Assembly (NCBI GenBank): GCA_030550275.1
Contig: JAUQPR010000004.1
Coordinates: forward strand, 1 to 64,000
Direction: 5' to 3'
DNA: 64,000 nucleotides
DNA from: Bacteroidota bacterium
Lineage (GTDB): Bacteria; Bacteroidota; Ignavibacteria; Kapaibacteriales; HRBIN21
Shown: positions 24,968 to 33,181 of the stretch, one piece after another
How the letters are laid out: each line of letters starts with the position of its first letter
Position numbering within the stretch: position 1 is the stretch's first letter
Notes under the pieces: generated by a model
What the model was told of the DNA's origin: nothing
What the model saw: only the letters and a program-made list of their open reading frames with translations
Databases searched by the model: none
Position numbers and translations under genes: made by a program

Positions 24968-25369
24968 ATGGTCAAACTTCGCCTGCGGCGCCGTGGACGG
25001 CGCAATCGCCCCTTCTACGACATCGTCGCCGTTGACAGCCGCGCTCCGCGCGATGGTGCATACCTGGAGCGCATCGGCTACTACGATCCGCTGACCACGC
25101 CCTCGACCATTGTCATCAACCCCGAGCGTGCCCTGTACTGGCTCAACGTGGGGGCGCGTCCGACGCACACGGTGCGCTTGCTGCTCAGCTACGAGGGCAT
25201 CCTGCTCCGGCGCCGTCTGGAGAAGGCAGGGAGATCGCCGGAGGAGATCGAGCGCATGGTCGCTGAACATAAGGAGCGGGTTCGCCAACGCTACTTCCGG
25301 CTCAAAGAGCGACGGCAGCAGCGGAAGCTTCGTCGGAGCAGCGCTCAAGAGTCCCCAGCTGAGGCGTGA
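24968..25369 (+). CDS. rpsP: 30S ribosomal protein S16
   Basis: 133 residues. The S16 core is MVKLRLRRRGRRNRPFYDIVAVDSRAPRDG, then ERIGYYDP and NPERALYWLNVGARPT. The charged C-terminal extension (RLKERRQQRKLRRSS) makes it longer than E. coli S16 and is typical of Bacteroidota-like forms. ATG 24968 is chosen over a start 12 bp upstream because it matches the conserved N-terminus. The stop overlaps the rlmB start (TGATG). Confidence 0.95.
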   Translation: MVKLRLRRRGRRNRPFYDIVAVDSRAPRDGAYLERIGYYDPLTTPSTIVINPERALYWLNVGARPTHTVRLLLSYEGILLRRRLEKAGRSPEEIERMVAEHKERVRQRYFRLKERRQQRKLRRSSAQESPAEA

Positions 25370-26157
25370 TGACGCCGGAGAGCTTCTACATCTACGGGCG
25401 CCATCCTGTGCGAGAGGCGTTGCGCACCGGAGCGCCGGTGCAGAAGCTCTACCTCCACTACGGCACGCGGTATCGAGAGGAGCTCGAGCGCTTGGCGCGT
25501 CAGCGGGGGATACCGGTGACGGTTGTGGATGCTGCGCGCTTTGCCGAACTTGCCCGTAGCGCCGGCGCAACCGATGTTGCCCAGACGCAGGGGGTGGTGG
25601 CGCTTTGCGCGCCGACGCGGCTGTGGAAGCTGGAGGAGCTCATCGGCTCGGCGCCGCAGCCGGATGCTCTCCTTGTTGCTCTGGACGGAATAGAGGACCC
25701 GCAGAACCTGGGGGCGATCGCCCGCAGTGCGGAAGCCGCCGGATGTGCCGGGCTGCTCCTTCCCCGACACCACGGAACCCCGATTACCCCTGCAGCCCTG
25801 AAAGCCTCTGCCGGAGCACTGGTGCGCCTGCCAGTGACGGTGGTGGCGAACCTGGCACAGGCGCTGCGCTGGCTGCGCGACCGGGGCTTCTGGATTGTGG
25901 GCACCGCTGCCGATGGCGAACGGCTCTACTGGGAGCCGCTTCCAGTGCTCCCGATTGTGCTCGTCATCGGAGGGGAGCATCGCGGGATGCGCCCGAGCAT
26001 TCGCAAACTCTGTGATTGGGTTGTGCGGATCCCTCTGCGTGGAGCGGTTGAATCGCTCAACGCTTCGGCTGCTGCTGCCGTTGTGCTCTTCGAGCTGCGT
26101 CGGCAGCGGAGCATGGAGGTACCTCTTGCCACATCGCCGGAGCATGTATCGAATTGA
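25369..26157 (+). CDS. rlmB: SpoU-family 23S rRNA (guanosine-2'-O)-methyltransferase
   Basis: 262 residues. The N-terminal substrate-binding part (FYIYGRHPVREAL) is followed by a SPOUT knot with the three family motifs: DPQNLGAIARSAEAAG, VIGGEHRGMR and IPLRGAVESLNASAAAAVVLFE. RlmB methylates G2251 in the peptidyl-transferase P loop; a related tRNA or rRNA target is possible. Translation is probably coupled to rpsP upstream and to the M61 peptidase gene, which starts 14 bp before its end. Confidence 0.9.
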   Translation: MTPESFYIYGRHPVREALRTGAPVQKLYLHYGTRYREELERLARQRGIPVTVVDAARFAELARSAGATDVAQTQGVVALCAPTRLWKLEELIGSAPQPDALLVALDGIEDPQNLGAIARSAEAAGCAGLLLPRHHGTPITPAALKASAGALVRLPVTVVANLAQALRWLRDRGFWIVGTAADGERLYWEPLPVLPIVLVIGGEHRGMRPSIRKLCDWVVRIPLRGAVESLNASAAAAVVLFELRRQRSMEVPLATSPEHVSN

Positions 26158-28018
26158 GCAGACCGATGCCGAACTGCTCGGCACGCAGGCGGAGATTGTC
26201 TACGAGCTTACCTTCGACGCTGCCGAACGCCATCTGCTCGGCATAGAGCTGGAGGTCACCACCCGAGGAGAGCCGTGCCTGGAGTTCGTGCTGCCGGCAT
26301 GGACGCCGGGCAGCTACAAGATCCGCGAGTTTTCGGCGCACTTCACCCTGCTGCAGGCAGAAGATGAGCGCGGAGCGCTACTGCCGGTGGAGTGGTGCGA
26401 AAAGCATCGCTTCCGCGTGCACTGTGCCTCCGCTGAACGTGTGCGGCTGCGGGCGCTCTACTACGGGAATGAGCGCTCGGTGCGGACCACACACGTGGAC
26501 CGCTGGCACGCCTTTGTGATGCCTTCCAATTGCCTACCGTACGTGGAAGGGCGGCAGCAGGAGCTACACCATGTTGTGCTGCGCCGTATCCCCGCAGAGT
26601 GGTCAACGGTGACGACGGCGCTGTCGCCGGTGGAGGTGCACGAGCATCGCTACGGGGCGATCAACTACGATATCCTGGCGGATTCGCCCATCGAGGTGGG
26701 CTCGCACACGGTGCTCCGCTGCACCATTGACGGGGTTGTGCACGAGCTGGCAATTGTGAGCCAGGAACCGGTGCAATCGGAGTGGCTGCCGGACGCTGTG
26801 GGTCGGCTGGTACCGGTGGTGCGCGATTTCTGGGGTGGAAGCCTACCCTACGACCGCTACGTCATCATCGTGCATGTTGCGCCGGGGATGTTCGGGGGAT
26901 TGGAGCATGCGCGCTCCCAGGTGCTGGGGGTCGAGGAGGCAGCCTTCCGCGAGCCTGCCGCAGCGCAGCGCTTTCTGCGCCTGCTGGCGCATGAGCTGTT
27001 CCATGCGTGGAACGGCAAACGGATCCGACCGCGGGAGCTGGGTCCCTTCGATTACACGCGCGAGGTCTATACGCCGCTGCTGTGGTTGGTCGAGGGGGTA
27101 ACCTCCTACTACGAGCTCCTGTGCGCCTACTGGGCTGGGGTGCTGACGCAGCGGGAGCTGCTGCAGCAACTGGCGCTAGATGTGGAGCGCCTGGCGCACA
27201 CGCCGGGGCGCTTTGCCCTTTCGGTGCGCGATAGCAGCCTCCTTGCCTGGGTAAAGCTCTACGCTGCCAGCCCCGATGGGGTGAACCGCTTCCCCTCGTA
27301 CTACCTCAAGGGCGAACTCATCGCCTGGTTGCTGGACCTGTGGATTGTGAGCCACTCGGAGGGCAAACGGCGGCTGCGAGATGGGCTGCTGGGATTATGG
27401 GAGCGGACGCGGCAGCGTCCGCACGAGGGCTTGACCGAAGAGGAGGTGCTGCACATCCTGCAGGAGTCCACAGGGGTGCCCCTTGCTGGGATGCTCCGGC
27501 AGTGGCTCTCCGAGCGGGCTGAACTGCCGTACGAGGAGATTCTGAAGCGGGTCGGACTGCAGCTGCTCTGGGAGCATCCGCAGCCGACGCCGCAGAGCCT
27601 TGGCGATGGCATTGCGATTGCGCCGCAGTTGCCTCCGCGCTTCACCGGGCTGAGCCTTCGGGAGACGCCGGAGGGATTGCTGGTGGAAGCGGTCGAGGAC
27701 GATTCCCCTGCTGCCCATGCCGGCATCGCCGTCGGGGATGAGCTGTTGGCGTTGGACGGGTATCGGGTGCGTACGCGGCAGCAGTGGGAGCGCATCCTCG
27801 CTGCTGCCGGCGCGCCGCTGGAGGTGCTGGCGGCAAGCAACGGGCGAGTCTACCGAACGGTGCTGGCACCAGAGCTGGAGCGCACCGCGCGCGTGCTCAT
27901 TCGTGCCGAAGATGCAGCGCAGCTTCAGTTGCTGCAGGCATGGTTACAGCCCCCGCTGCGCGCGCCCGAATCCCTTCCCTCGGCGGAGCTGCCATGGGAC
28001 GCTGGAGTATCGCGCTAA
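26144..28018 (+). CDS. M61-family glycyl aminopeptidase with PDZ domain
   Basis: 624 residues. An N-terminal beta domain (AWTPGSYKIREFSAH) leads to the gluzincin catalytic domain with zinc motif HELFHAWNGKRIRP (His283, Glu284, His287) and the third-ligand region WLVEGVTSYYELL. A PDZ domain near residues 500-590 (AGIAVGDELLALDG) closes the protein. M61 enzymes prefer N-terminal Gly or Ala. No signal peptide is evident. It overlaps rlmB by 14 bp and the TPR lipoprotein by 25 bp. Confidence 0.9.
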   Translation: MYRIEQTDAELLGTQAEIVYELTFDAAERHLLGIELEVTTRGEPCLEFVLPAWTPGSYKIREFSAHFTLLQAEDERGALLPVEWCEKHRFRVHCASAERVRLRALYYGNERSVRTTHVDRWHAFVMPSNCLPYVEGRQQELHHVVLRRIPAEWSTVTTALSPVEVHEHRYGAINYDILADSPIEVGSHTVLRCTIDGVVHELAIVSQEPVQSEWLPDAVGRLVPVVRDFWGGSLPYDRYVIIVHVAPGMFGGLEHARSQVLGVEEAAFREPAAAQRFLRLLAHELFHAWNGKRIRPRELGPFDYTREVYTPLLWLVEGVTSYYELLCAYWAGVLTQRELLQQLALDVERLAHTPGRFALSVRDSSLLAWVKLYAASPDGVNRFPSYYLKGELIAWLLDLWIVSHSEGKRRLRDGLLGLWERTRQRPHEGLTEEEVLHILQESTGVPLAGMLRQWLSERAELPYEEILKRVGLQLLWEHPQPTPQSLGDGIAIAPQLPPRFTGLSLRETPEGLLVEAVEDDSPAAHAGIAVGDELLALDGYRVRTRQQWERILAAAGAPLEVLAASNGRVYRTVLAPELERTARVLIRAEDAAQLQLLQAWLQPPLRAPESLPSAELPWDAGVSR

Positions 28019-29976
28019 TCGGTTCGCTTGCCCTGGGTGGCTGCCAACTCTGGTGGAACGCCGAGGCGTACTTCAACACCTACTACAACATGCACCGCCT
28101 GATGAAGGAGGTGGAGTCCGAGTTCGAGTACTACGACGAGACTCGCCGCACCGAGCGCCCGCGCGTGCTGGTGCCCGATTCGGTGCTTCCCGAACCCCTG
28201 GAGGCGACGGAGTTGCCGACCTTCCTGCGGGCGTATATCATCGAGCCGCCGAAGCTCCAGGTGGTGCAGCAGCGGCTGGATTCGATTCTGCGCAAAGGCT
28301 CGAAGCTGCTGGCGTTGCGTGCCCGCTCAGAGCTGGTGGATGATGCCCTCCTGCTCATGGCACAGACCTTCTTCTACCGCGGGGAGTGGCTCCCAGCGCA
28401 GGTGAAATGCCAGGAGCTGCTACAACTGTTTCCGAACAGCCCGCTGGCAGCCGATGCGCAGCTGCTCCTGGCGAAGTCCTACCTTATGCAGCGCAAGATC
28501 GCCTTGGGCAAGCGTACGCTCTCCCGAACGATTGATGCCGCATGGCGTCAGGGGCGCAGTGATATCCTTGCCGAAGCATACCGGCTCCTGGCAGAGCTGG
28601 CGCTCGCCCAAGGGGATGCCGAAGGGGCACTGCGTCCGTATCGCCACGCTGTTGCCATTGAACCCGATGCTCGGCTGCGGGCGCGCTGGCAACTGGAGCT
28701 GGCAGCACTGCTATATCGTCTGCGCCGCTATGAAGAAGCTGCAGCGGCGTTCCAACAGGTGCTGCGTTACAGCCCCGAGCTGGTGGTGGAGTTTGAGGCA
28801 CGGCTCTACCGAGCGGCAGCGCTCATCCGGAGCGGAGGGCTTGCGGAGGCGGAGGCGCTGTTGCGGCAGCTCAAATCCAGCCGGCGCTATGCGCAATGGG
28901 TGGGGTACGTGCTGGCGCAAGAGTTGACGCTGCGCCGAAGGGCAGGGGCGTCTGATGAGGAGTTGCGTCGGATCGAGCGCCAAGCCGATTCGGCGTTTTC
29001 GGGTAATCCCGCACTGCTGGCGGCACACTACGAGTACGGTCTGGAGCTGCTCCAGCAAGGGGATCTCCGCCGGGCACAGCGCTACATTGCCCGTGCAACG
29101 GTAGCGCGCTCCCCGGTCTTTGCACGGGCACAGTACTACAATCGGCTCTTAGCGCGCTGGGAGCAGGCAACTGCAACGGTGGAATCCGCCCGGCAACGCG
29201 CTCCGGAGGAGCTGCCCGATACGCTGCGCACGCGCGTTGCCGACGCACTCTACGAATTGGGGCGGGTCTATGCCCAGCTTGGGAAGGCGGATTCGGTCGA
29301 GCGCTTCTACCGCGCAGCACTCCGCTGGTATGAGGAGGGCAACCCCAGGCGCGCACGGGCGCTGTTGGCGCTGGGGGAGTGGCTCCGCAGCAATAACCCG
29401 GCGGAGTCGGACTCCTTGCTGGAGCAGGTGGTGTGGCGATATCCGGCAACGCCGTATTCGGCGTATGCCCGTCAGCTCCTTGGCTATACCGAAGAGGCGG
29501 TGGTGGACACGGCAGCGGAGCTGTACCGTTCGGGGATGCTGCTCCAAGCGATCGGGGAATACGCTTTTGCGCAGCGCCAGTGGCAGCGCGTCGTTGAAGG
29601 GTATCCGGAATCGCCCTATGCGCCGAAGGCGCTCTATGCCCTGGGATGGCTGTACGAGCGCCGGCTCGGTCATAGGGATAGCGCCCTTGCGTACTATGCC
29701 GAGCTCGTGGCACGGTATCCACAGACACCCTATGCCCGGGAGGTCTACACGAGCGTGCTCTATGCCCTTGCGCATCGAGAGGGGGTTCCGGTGGATTCGA
29801 TACGGCAGCGCTATCCAGGGGGCACGCCGTCGGGGGAGAAGGGCAGGGGCGGAAGGGAGAATCCTCCGCCGGTGCTCGAACCTGTTCCGGAGCCTCCTCC
29901 GGTTCAGCCTGATATTCCAATGCCAAAGACTACGCCGGAGCTGCCAAGACCTGTTCCGTCGCCGAGGAAGCCGTAA
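27994..29976 (+). CDS. TPR-repeat lipoprotein, SprE/PorW-like candidate
   Basis: 660 residues. The start MGRWSIALIGSLALGGCQLWWN carries a lipobox (LGGC), and NAEAYFNTYYNMHRLM follows at once, a stretch that in my memory marks SprE/PorW-type TPR lipoproteins linking the T9SS motor to the translocon. Many TPR units fill the rest (for example ALYALGWLYERRLGHRDSALAYYAELVARYP). The tail is Pro-rich (EPPPVQPDIPMPK). General TPR assembly lipoproteins are the alternative; the presence of sprA, gldL and gldM nearby favours a T9SS role. Confidence 0.6.
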   Translation: MGRWSIALIGSLALGGCQLWWNAEAYFNTYYNMHRLMKEVESEFEYYDETRRTERPRVLVPDSVLPEPLEATELPTFLRAYIIEPPKLQVVQQRLDSILRKGSKLLALRARSELVDDALLLMAQTFFYRGEWLPAQVKCQELLQLFPNSPLAADAQLLLAKSYLMQRKIALGKRTLSRTIDAAWRQGRSDILAEAYRLLAELALAQGDAEGALRPYRHAVAIEPDARLRARWQLELAALLYRLRRYEEAAAAFQQVLRYSPELVVEFEARLYRAAALIRSGGLAEAEALLRQLKSSRRYAQWVGYVLAQELTLRRRAGASDEELRRIERQADSAFSGNPALLAAHYEYGLELLQQGDLRRAQRYIARATVARSPVFARAQYYNRLLARWEQATATVESARQRAPEELPDTLRTRVADALYELGRVYAQLGKADSVERFYRAALRWYEEGNPRRARALLALGEWLRSNNPAESDSLLEQVVWRYPATPYSAYARQLLGYTEEAVVDTAAELYRSGMLLQAIGEYAFAQRQWQRVVEGYPESPYAPKALYALGWLYERRLGHRDSALAYYAELVARYPQTPYAREVYTSVLYALAHREGVPVDSIRQRYPGGTPSGEKGRGGRENPPPVLEPVPEPPPVQPDIPMPKTTPELPRPVPSPRKP

Positions 29977-30087
29977 GAGCTTGATTTTTCAGCGACTTGT
30001 GGAGCTCGCAGCTTCGAGGAATTTTCCGTAAATTGCGCCCGGGTGCTGTGCGCCCAGAGAGGATGTCGAACCGCGTGGAGAGCTCCC

Positions 30088-30618
30088 ATGGCACTGCTGC
30101 CGCCGATCAACTTCCGGCGCTGGATTGAGGAGCACCGCCACCTGCTCAAGCCCCCGGTAGGGAATGCCGTGGTGTACAAGGACAACGCGGACTTCATCAT
30201 CATGGTGGTGGGCGGACCCAATTCGCGCAAGGACTACCACTACGACGAGGGCGAGGAGTTCTTCTACCAAATCGAGGGCGACATCACGCTCAAGGTCATC
30301 GAGAATGGCAAGCCGCGCGACATTGTGATTCGGGAGGGCGAGATCTTCCTGTTGCCGCCGAGGGTGCCGCATTCTCCGCAGCGTCCGCCGAACACGGTGG
30401 GACTGGTCATTGAGCGGAAGCGGCGTCCCGATGAGCTGGATGGCTTCATGTGGTTCTGCGAGCAGTGTGGGAACAAGTTGTACGAGGAGTTCCTACACGT
30501 CAGCGATATTGTCGAGCAGCTTCCACGCGTCTTTGAGCGCTTCTATGGCTCGCTGGAGCTTCGCACGTGCAAGCAGTGCGGAGCCGTCATGGAACCACCC
30601 CAACCGGCGCGCGAATGA
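30088..30618 (+). CDS. nbaC: 3-Hydroxyanthranilate 3,4-dioxygenase
   Basis: 176 residues, a cupin. It opens the ring of 3-hydroxyanthranilate in the kynurenine route to quinolinate and NAD. Iron ligands His51, Glu57 and His95 and substrate-binding Arg47 and Arg99 fall at the positions known for the bacterial enzyme. A C-terminal rubredoxin-like site has Cys124/Cys127 and Cys161/Cys164. No other kynurenine-pathway gene is nearby. A weak promoter-like TAAATTG lies at 30029. Confidence 0.95.
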   Translation: MALLPPINFRRWIEEHRHLLKPPVGNAVVYKDNADFIIMVVGGPNSRKDYHYDEGEEFFYQIEGDITLKVIENGKPRDIVIREGEIFLLPPRVPHSPQRPPNTVGLVIERKRRPDELDGFMWFCEQCGNKLYEEFLHVSDIVEQLPRVFERFYGSLELRTCKQCGAVMEPPQPARE

Positions 30619-30637
30619 GGCGGTGGAAGCTGTGCGT

Positions 30638-30690
30638 CTGCATGTGGGGTACCCTGTGGCGTTTCTGACGCCCGGGGTATCCCTGTGCAG
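30638..30690. terminator. Long hairpin between convergent genes, probable bidirectional terminator
   Basis: CTGCA/TGCAG closes the outside, GGGGTACCC pairs with GGGTATCCC (one G-T), and GGCGT/ACGCC closes a TTCTG loop, giving 19 pairs in total between the 3' ends of the dioxygenase and the anti-sigma gene. There is no T run on either side. Confidence 0.55.
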
Positions 30691-30701
30691 GCGTGGTGAG
30701 C

Positions 30702-31148
30702 TTACTCCTCAGGCGGTGGGAGGAAGCGGTTTTCGCCTTTGCGGATTGCCGGTGCAGGGAGTTCTCGGCGCTGTGAGGGAGGCGGCGGTTGCACGGGCTT
30801 TGTGGGGAGGACAAAGCGCGCGTCGGGCTCCACGACCACCGGCGGAATCGCCTCAGGCATGCGGAAGGGAGCGCTCGAAGGCGCATCGCCTGGGCGGAGG
30901 AGGTACCAGAGGGCGAGAGAGCCGCTGAGAAGAAGGGCTGCGGCAACCACCCATCGCCGCCAGGAGGGGGCGGAGCGCTCAGAGCTTAGGCGCTGTAGCA
31001 ATTCCGCTTCAAAGGTTTCGGGAACAGGGGCTTCGGGCAGCTCACGCAGGATGCGGCGAAGCCATAGCTGCTGCTCGAAGTCCTCTGGAACGGGCACCTC
31101 CGGAAGGAGATGCTTCAGCTGTTCGGGCTGGTGTGGGGTGAGGCTCAT
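30702..31148 (-). CDS. Probable anti-sigma factor, single-pass membrane protein
   Basis: 148 residues. The N-terminal cytoplasmic part contains an internal duplication, PEVPVPEDFEQQL and PEAPVPETFEAEL, about 23 residues apart. One helix spans about residues 66-83 (WVVAAALLLSGSLALWYL), then a Pro-rich periplasmic tail. The ATG overlaps the stop of the ECF sigma gene (ATGA), the usual arrangement of a sigma/anti-sigma pair. There is no ZAS zinc motif, so the call rests on position and topology. Confidence 0.6.
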   Translation of the reverse strand: MSLTPHQPEQLKHLLPEVPVPEDFEQQLWLRRILRELPEAPVPETFEAELLQRLSSERSAPSWRRWVVAAALLLSGSLALWYLLRPGDAPSSAPFRMPEAIPPVVVEPDARFVLPTKPVQPPPPSQRRELPAPAIRKGENRFLPPPEE

Positions 31149-31789
31149 GGCTGCTTAGAGGGGTTGCCGTACAGCTCCTCGTAGAGGTCGCGCAGGAGTT
31201 CCTGAAGGCGCTGTCGCGCACGGTTGAGCCGGGATTTGACCGTGCCCAGCTCGGTTTGGGTGATTTCGGCGATCTCCTCGTAGCTCAGCTCCATGATTTC
31301 GCGTAGGATGATGATTTCGCGGAAGCTCGGTGGGAGCTGCATCAGGGCTGCCTGGACGCGTTGCGCGATGAGCGTTGTATCCACCCGAGTGTCGGGAAGG
31401 TACTGGGTATCGGGAGGCTCCCACGATCGCTCCTCGTCGGGATCCTCTCCGCTGCCGAGTGCGGAGAAGGGTATGGTCGCGCTGCGCTGTTGGCGCTGGT
31501 AGAAGCCGCGAGCCAGATTTGCAGCAATGGTGTAGAGCCATGTCGAGAAGGGCTGCTCAGGATTGTACGAGTGCTTGTACCGGTAGAGGCGCAGAAAGGT
31601 TTCCTGCGCGATATCGAGCGCGTCGTCGTAGTTGCCGGTGAAGCGGTAGAGGAAGTTCACGATTGCAGACTTGTAGCGGCGCACCAGGAGCGTATAGGCT
31701 GCCTCGGAATTGTCCGCCTGGAAGCGCTGCATGAGCTCTTCATCGCTGGCGTGGCTGAGGGCGCGAAGTTCAGAGGGGCTCGGCGGCAT
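31145..31789 (-). CDS. ECF (sigma-70 family) RNA polymerase sigma factor
   Basis: 214 residues. Region 2 shows FNFLYRFTGNYDDALDIAQETFLRLYRY-like sequence with the core-binding DALDIAQETF, and region 4 shows LPPSFREIIILREIMELSYEEIAEI with the helix-turn-helix TELGTVKSRLNRARQRL. It directs envelope- or stress-type regulons; the signal is unknown. ATG 31789 is chosen; GTG 31795 directly abuts the radA stop. Co-transcribed with radA and the anti-sigma candidate. Confidence 0.9.
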   Translation of the reverse strand: MPPSPSELRALSHASDEELMQRFQADNSEAAYTLLVRRYKSAIVNFLYRFTGNYDDALDIAQETFLRLYRYKHSYNPEQPFSTWLYTIAANLARGFYQRQQRSATIPFSALGSGEDPDEERSWEPPDTQYLPDTRVDTTLIAQRVQAALMQLPPSFREIIILREIMELSYEEIAEITQTELGTVKSRLNRARQRLQELLRDLYEELYGNPSKQP

Positions 31790-31795
31790 AGTCAC

Positions 31796-33181
31796 TCAGC
31801 GGCTATGGGACGGGTCTGCCGAGGGGAAGAGCTGGAGGAGCGCTGTGGAGAGGCGCTCGGCAGGGAGCAGTTGGAGTCCATCCCATGTTAGACGGCGACG
31901 GTTGCGCACGAGAGCACTGGGCAGGAGGACCTGCCGAATCCCCGCCCGCTGGGCTTCGCGCAGCCGGAGCTCGGGAAGCGGGACGGGGCGAAGCTCGCCC
32001 GTCAGACCGATCTCGCCGAATGCTGCGGTGCCCTGGGGCAGCGGGAGGTCGCGGTAGCTACTCACCAGCGCCAAGGCAACGGCGAGGTCGAGTGCGGGAT
32101 CGTAGATATGCAGCCCGCCGACCACGTTGACGAACACATCGTGGTGGCGAAGCCCGATCCCAAAGCGCCGCTCTAACAAGGCAAGGAGCATCTGGACCCG
32201 CCGGTAGTCGTAGCCCGTAATGGTGCGTTGCGGTACGCTGTACCCGCTTGGAGCGACCAGCGCCTGTACTTCGAGCAGGAGGGGACGGGTTCCCTCCAGC
32301 ACTGCAGCAATTGCTACTCCAGGCTCGGGAAGTTCGCGCTCCTGGAGGAAGAGCGCCGAAGGGTTGCGCACCTCACGCAAGCCCTCCGAGCTCATCTCAA
32401 AGAAGCCCAGCTCGTGGGTGGCGCCGAAGCGGTTCTTCAATGCCCGCAGAATGCGGTAGCCGTACGGGCTTTCCCCTTCGAGTACAAGGACGGTGTCCAC
32501 AATGTGCTCCAGGACCTTGGGTCCGGCGATCAGCCCCTCCTTTGTGATGTGCCCGATGAGCAGCAGCACCTTTCCGCTCTGCTTCGCCAGGTGTTGCAGT
32601 CGGGAGGCAGCGTAGCGGACCTGGGCAACGGAGCCCGGCGGGGACTCCAGCTCGGAGTGGGCAACGGTTTGGATGGAGTCGATGACGACCACCGGGGATT
32701 CCACAGCGCTGATGAGCTGTTCGATGCGCTCCAGCTCCGTTTCGCAGCACAGGAGAAGCTCCTGGGGAGAGGGGCGAAGCCGATCGGCGCGCATCCGGAT
32801 CTGCTCGGGCGACTCCTCCCCAGAGATGTACAGCGGGCGCAGTGCGTCCAGATGTGCGCAGAGCTGGAGTAGCAGGGTGGATTTGCCCACCCCCGGTGGT
32901 CCTGCCAGGAGGAGGATGGAGCCGGCAACCATGCCGCCGCCGCAGACGCGGTCGAACTCTTCAATGCCCGTCCGAATCCGCTCCTGTGCCTCCGGGGTGA
33001 CCGCTCGCAGCGGAACCACTGTCGCCGGTGCCGAGGAGGTCCGGGAGGTCCGTGCGGGGAGCTTCTCCTCTCGGTGCTCCTCGACGAAGGTTTCCCATTC
33101 GCCGCAGACGGGGCAACGTCCGACCCAGCGGGCAGAGGTTGCTCCGCAGTTCTGGCATACGTAGAGGGTACGTGTCTTCAC
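31796..33181 (-). CDS. radA: DNA repair protein RadA/Sms
   Basis: 461 residues. An N-terminal Cys4 zinc finger (CQNCGATSARWVGRCPVCGEW) precedes a RecA-like ATPase with Walker A GPPGVGKSTLLLQL and the RadA-specific KNRFG motif; the C-terminal Lon-like domain includes VNVVGGLHIYDPALDLA and FGEIGLTGELRPV. RadA drives branch migration in recombination. The start is GTG 33181, overlapping the acyl-CoA synthetase stop by 4 bp. Confidence 0.95.
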   Translation of the reverse strand: MKTRTLYVCQNCGATSARWVGRCPVCGEWETFVEEHREEKLPARTSRTSSAPATVVPLRAVTPEAQERIRTGIEEFDRVCGGGMVAGSILLLAGPPGVGKSTLLLQLCAHLDALRPLYISGEESPEQIRMRADRLRPSPQELLLCCETELERIEQLISAVESPVVVIDSIQTVAHSELESPPGSVAQVRYAASRLQHLAKQSGKVLLLIGHITKEGLIAGPKVLEHIVDTVLVLEGESPYGYRILRALKNRFGATHELGFFEMSSEGLREVRNPSALFLQERELPEPGVAIAAVLEGTRPLLLEVQALVAPSGYSVPQRTITGYDYRRVQMLLALLERRFGIGLRHHDVFVNVVGGLHIYDPALDLAVALALVSSYRDLPLPQGTAAFGEIGLTGELRPVPLPELRLREAQRAGIRQVLLPSALVRNRRRLTWDGLQLLPAERLSTALLQLFPSADPSHSR

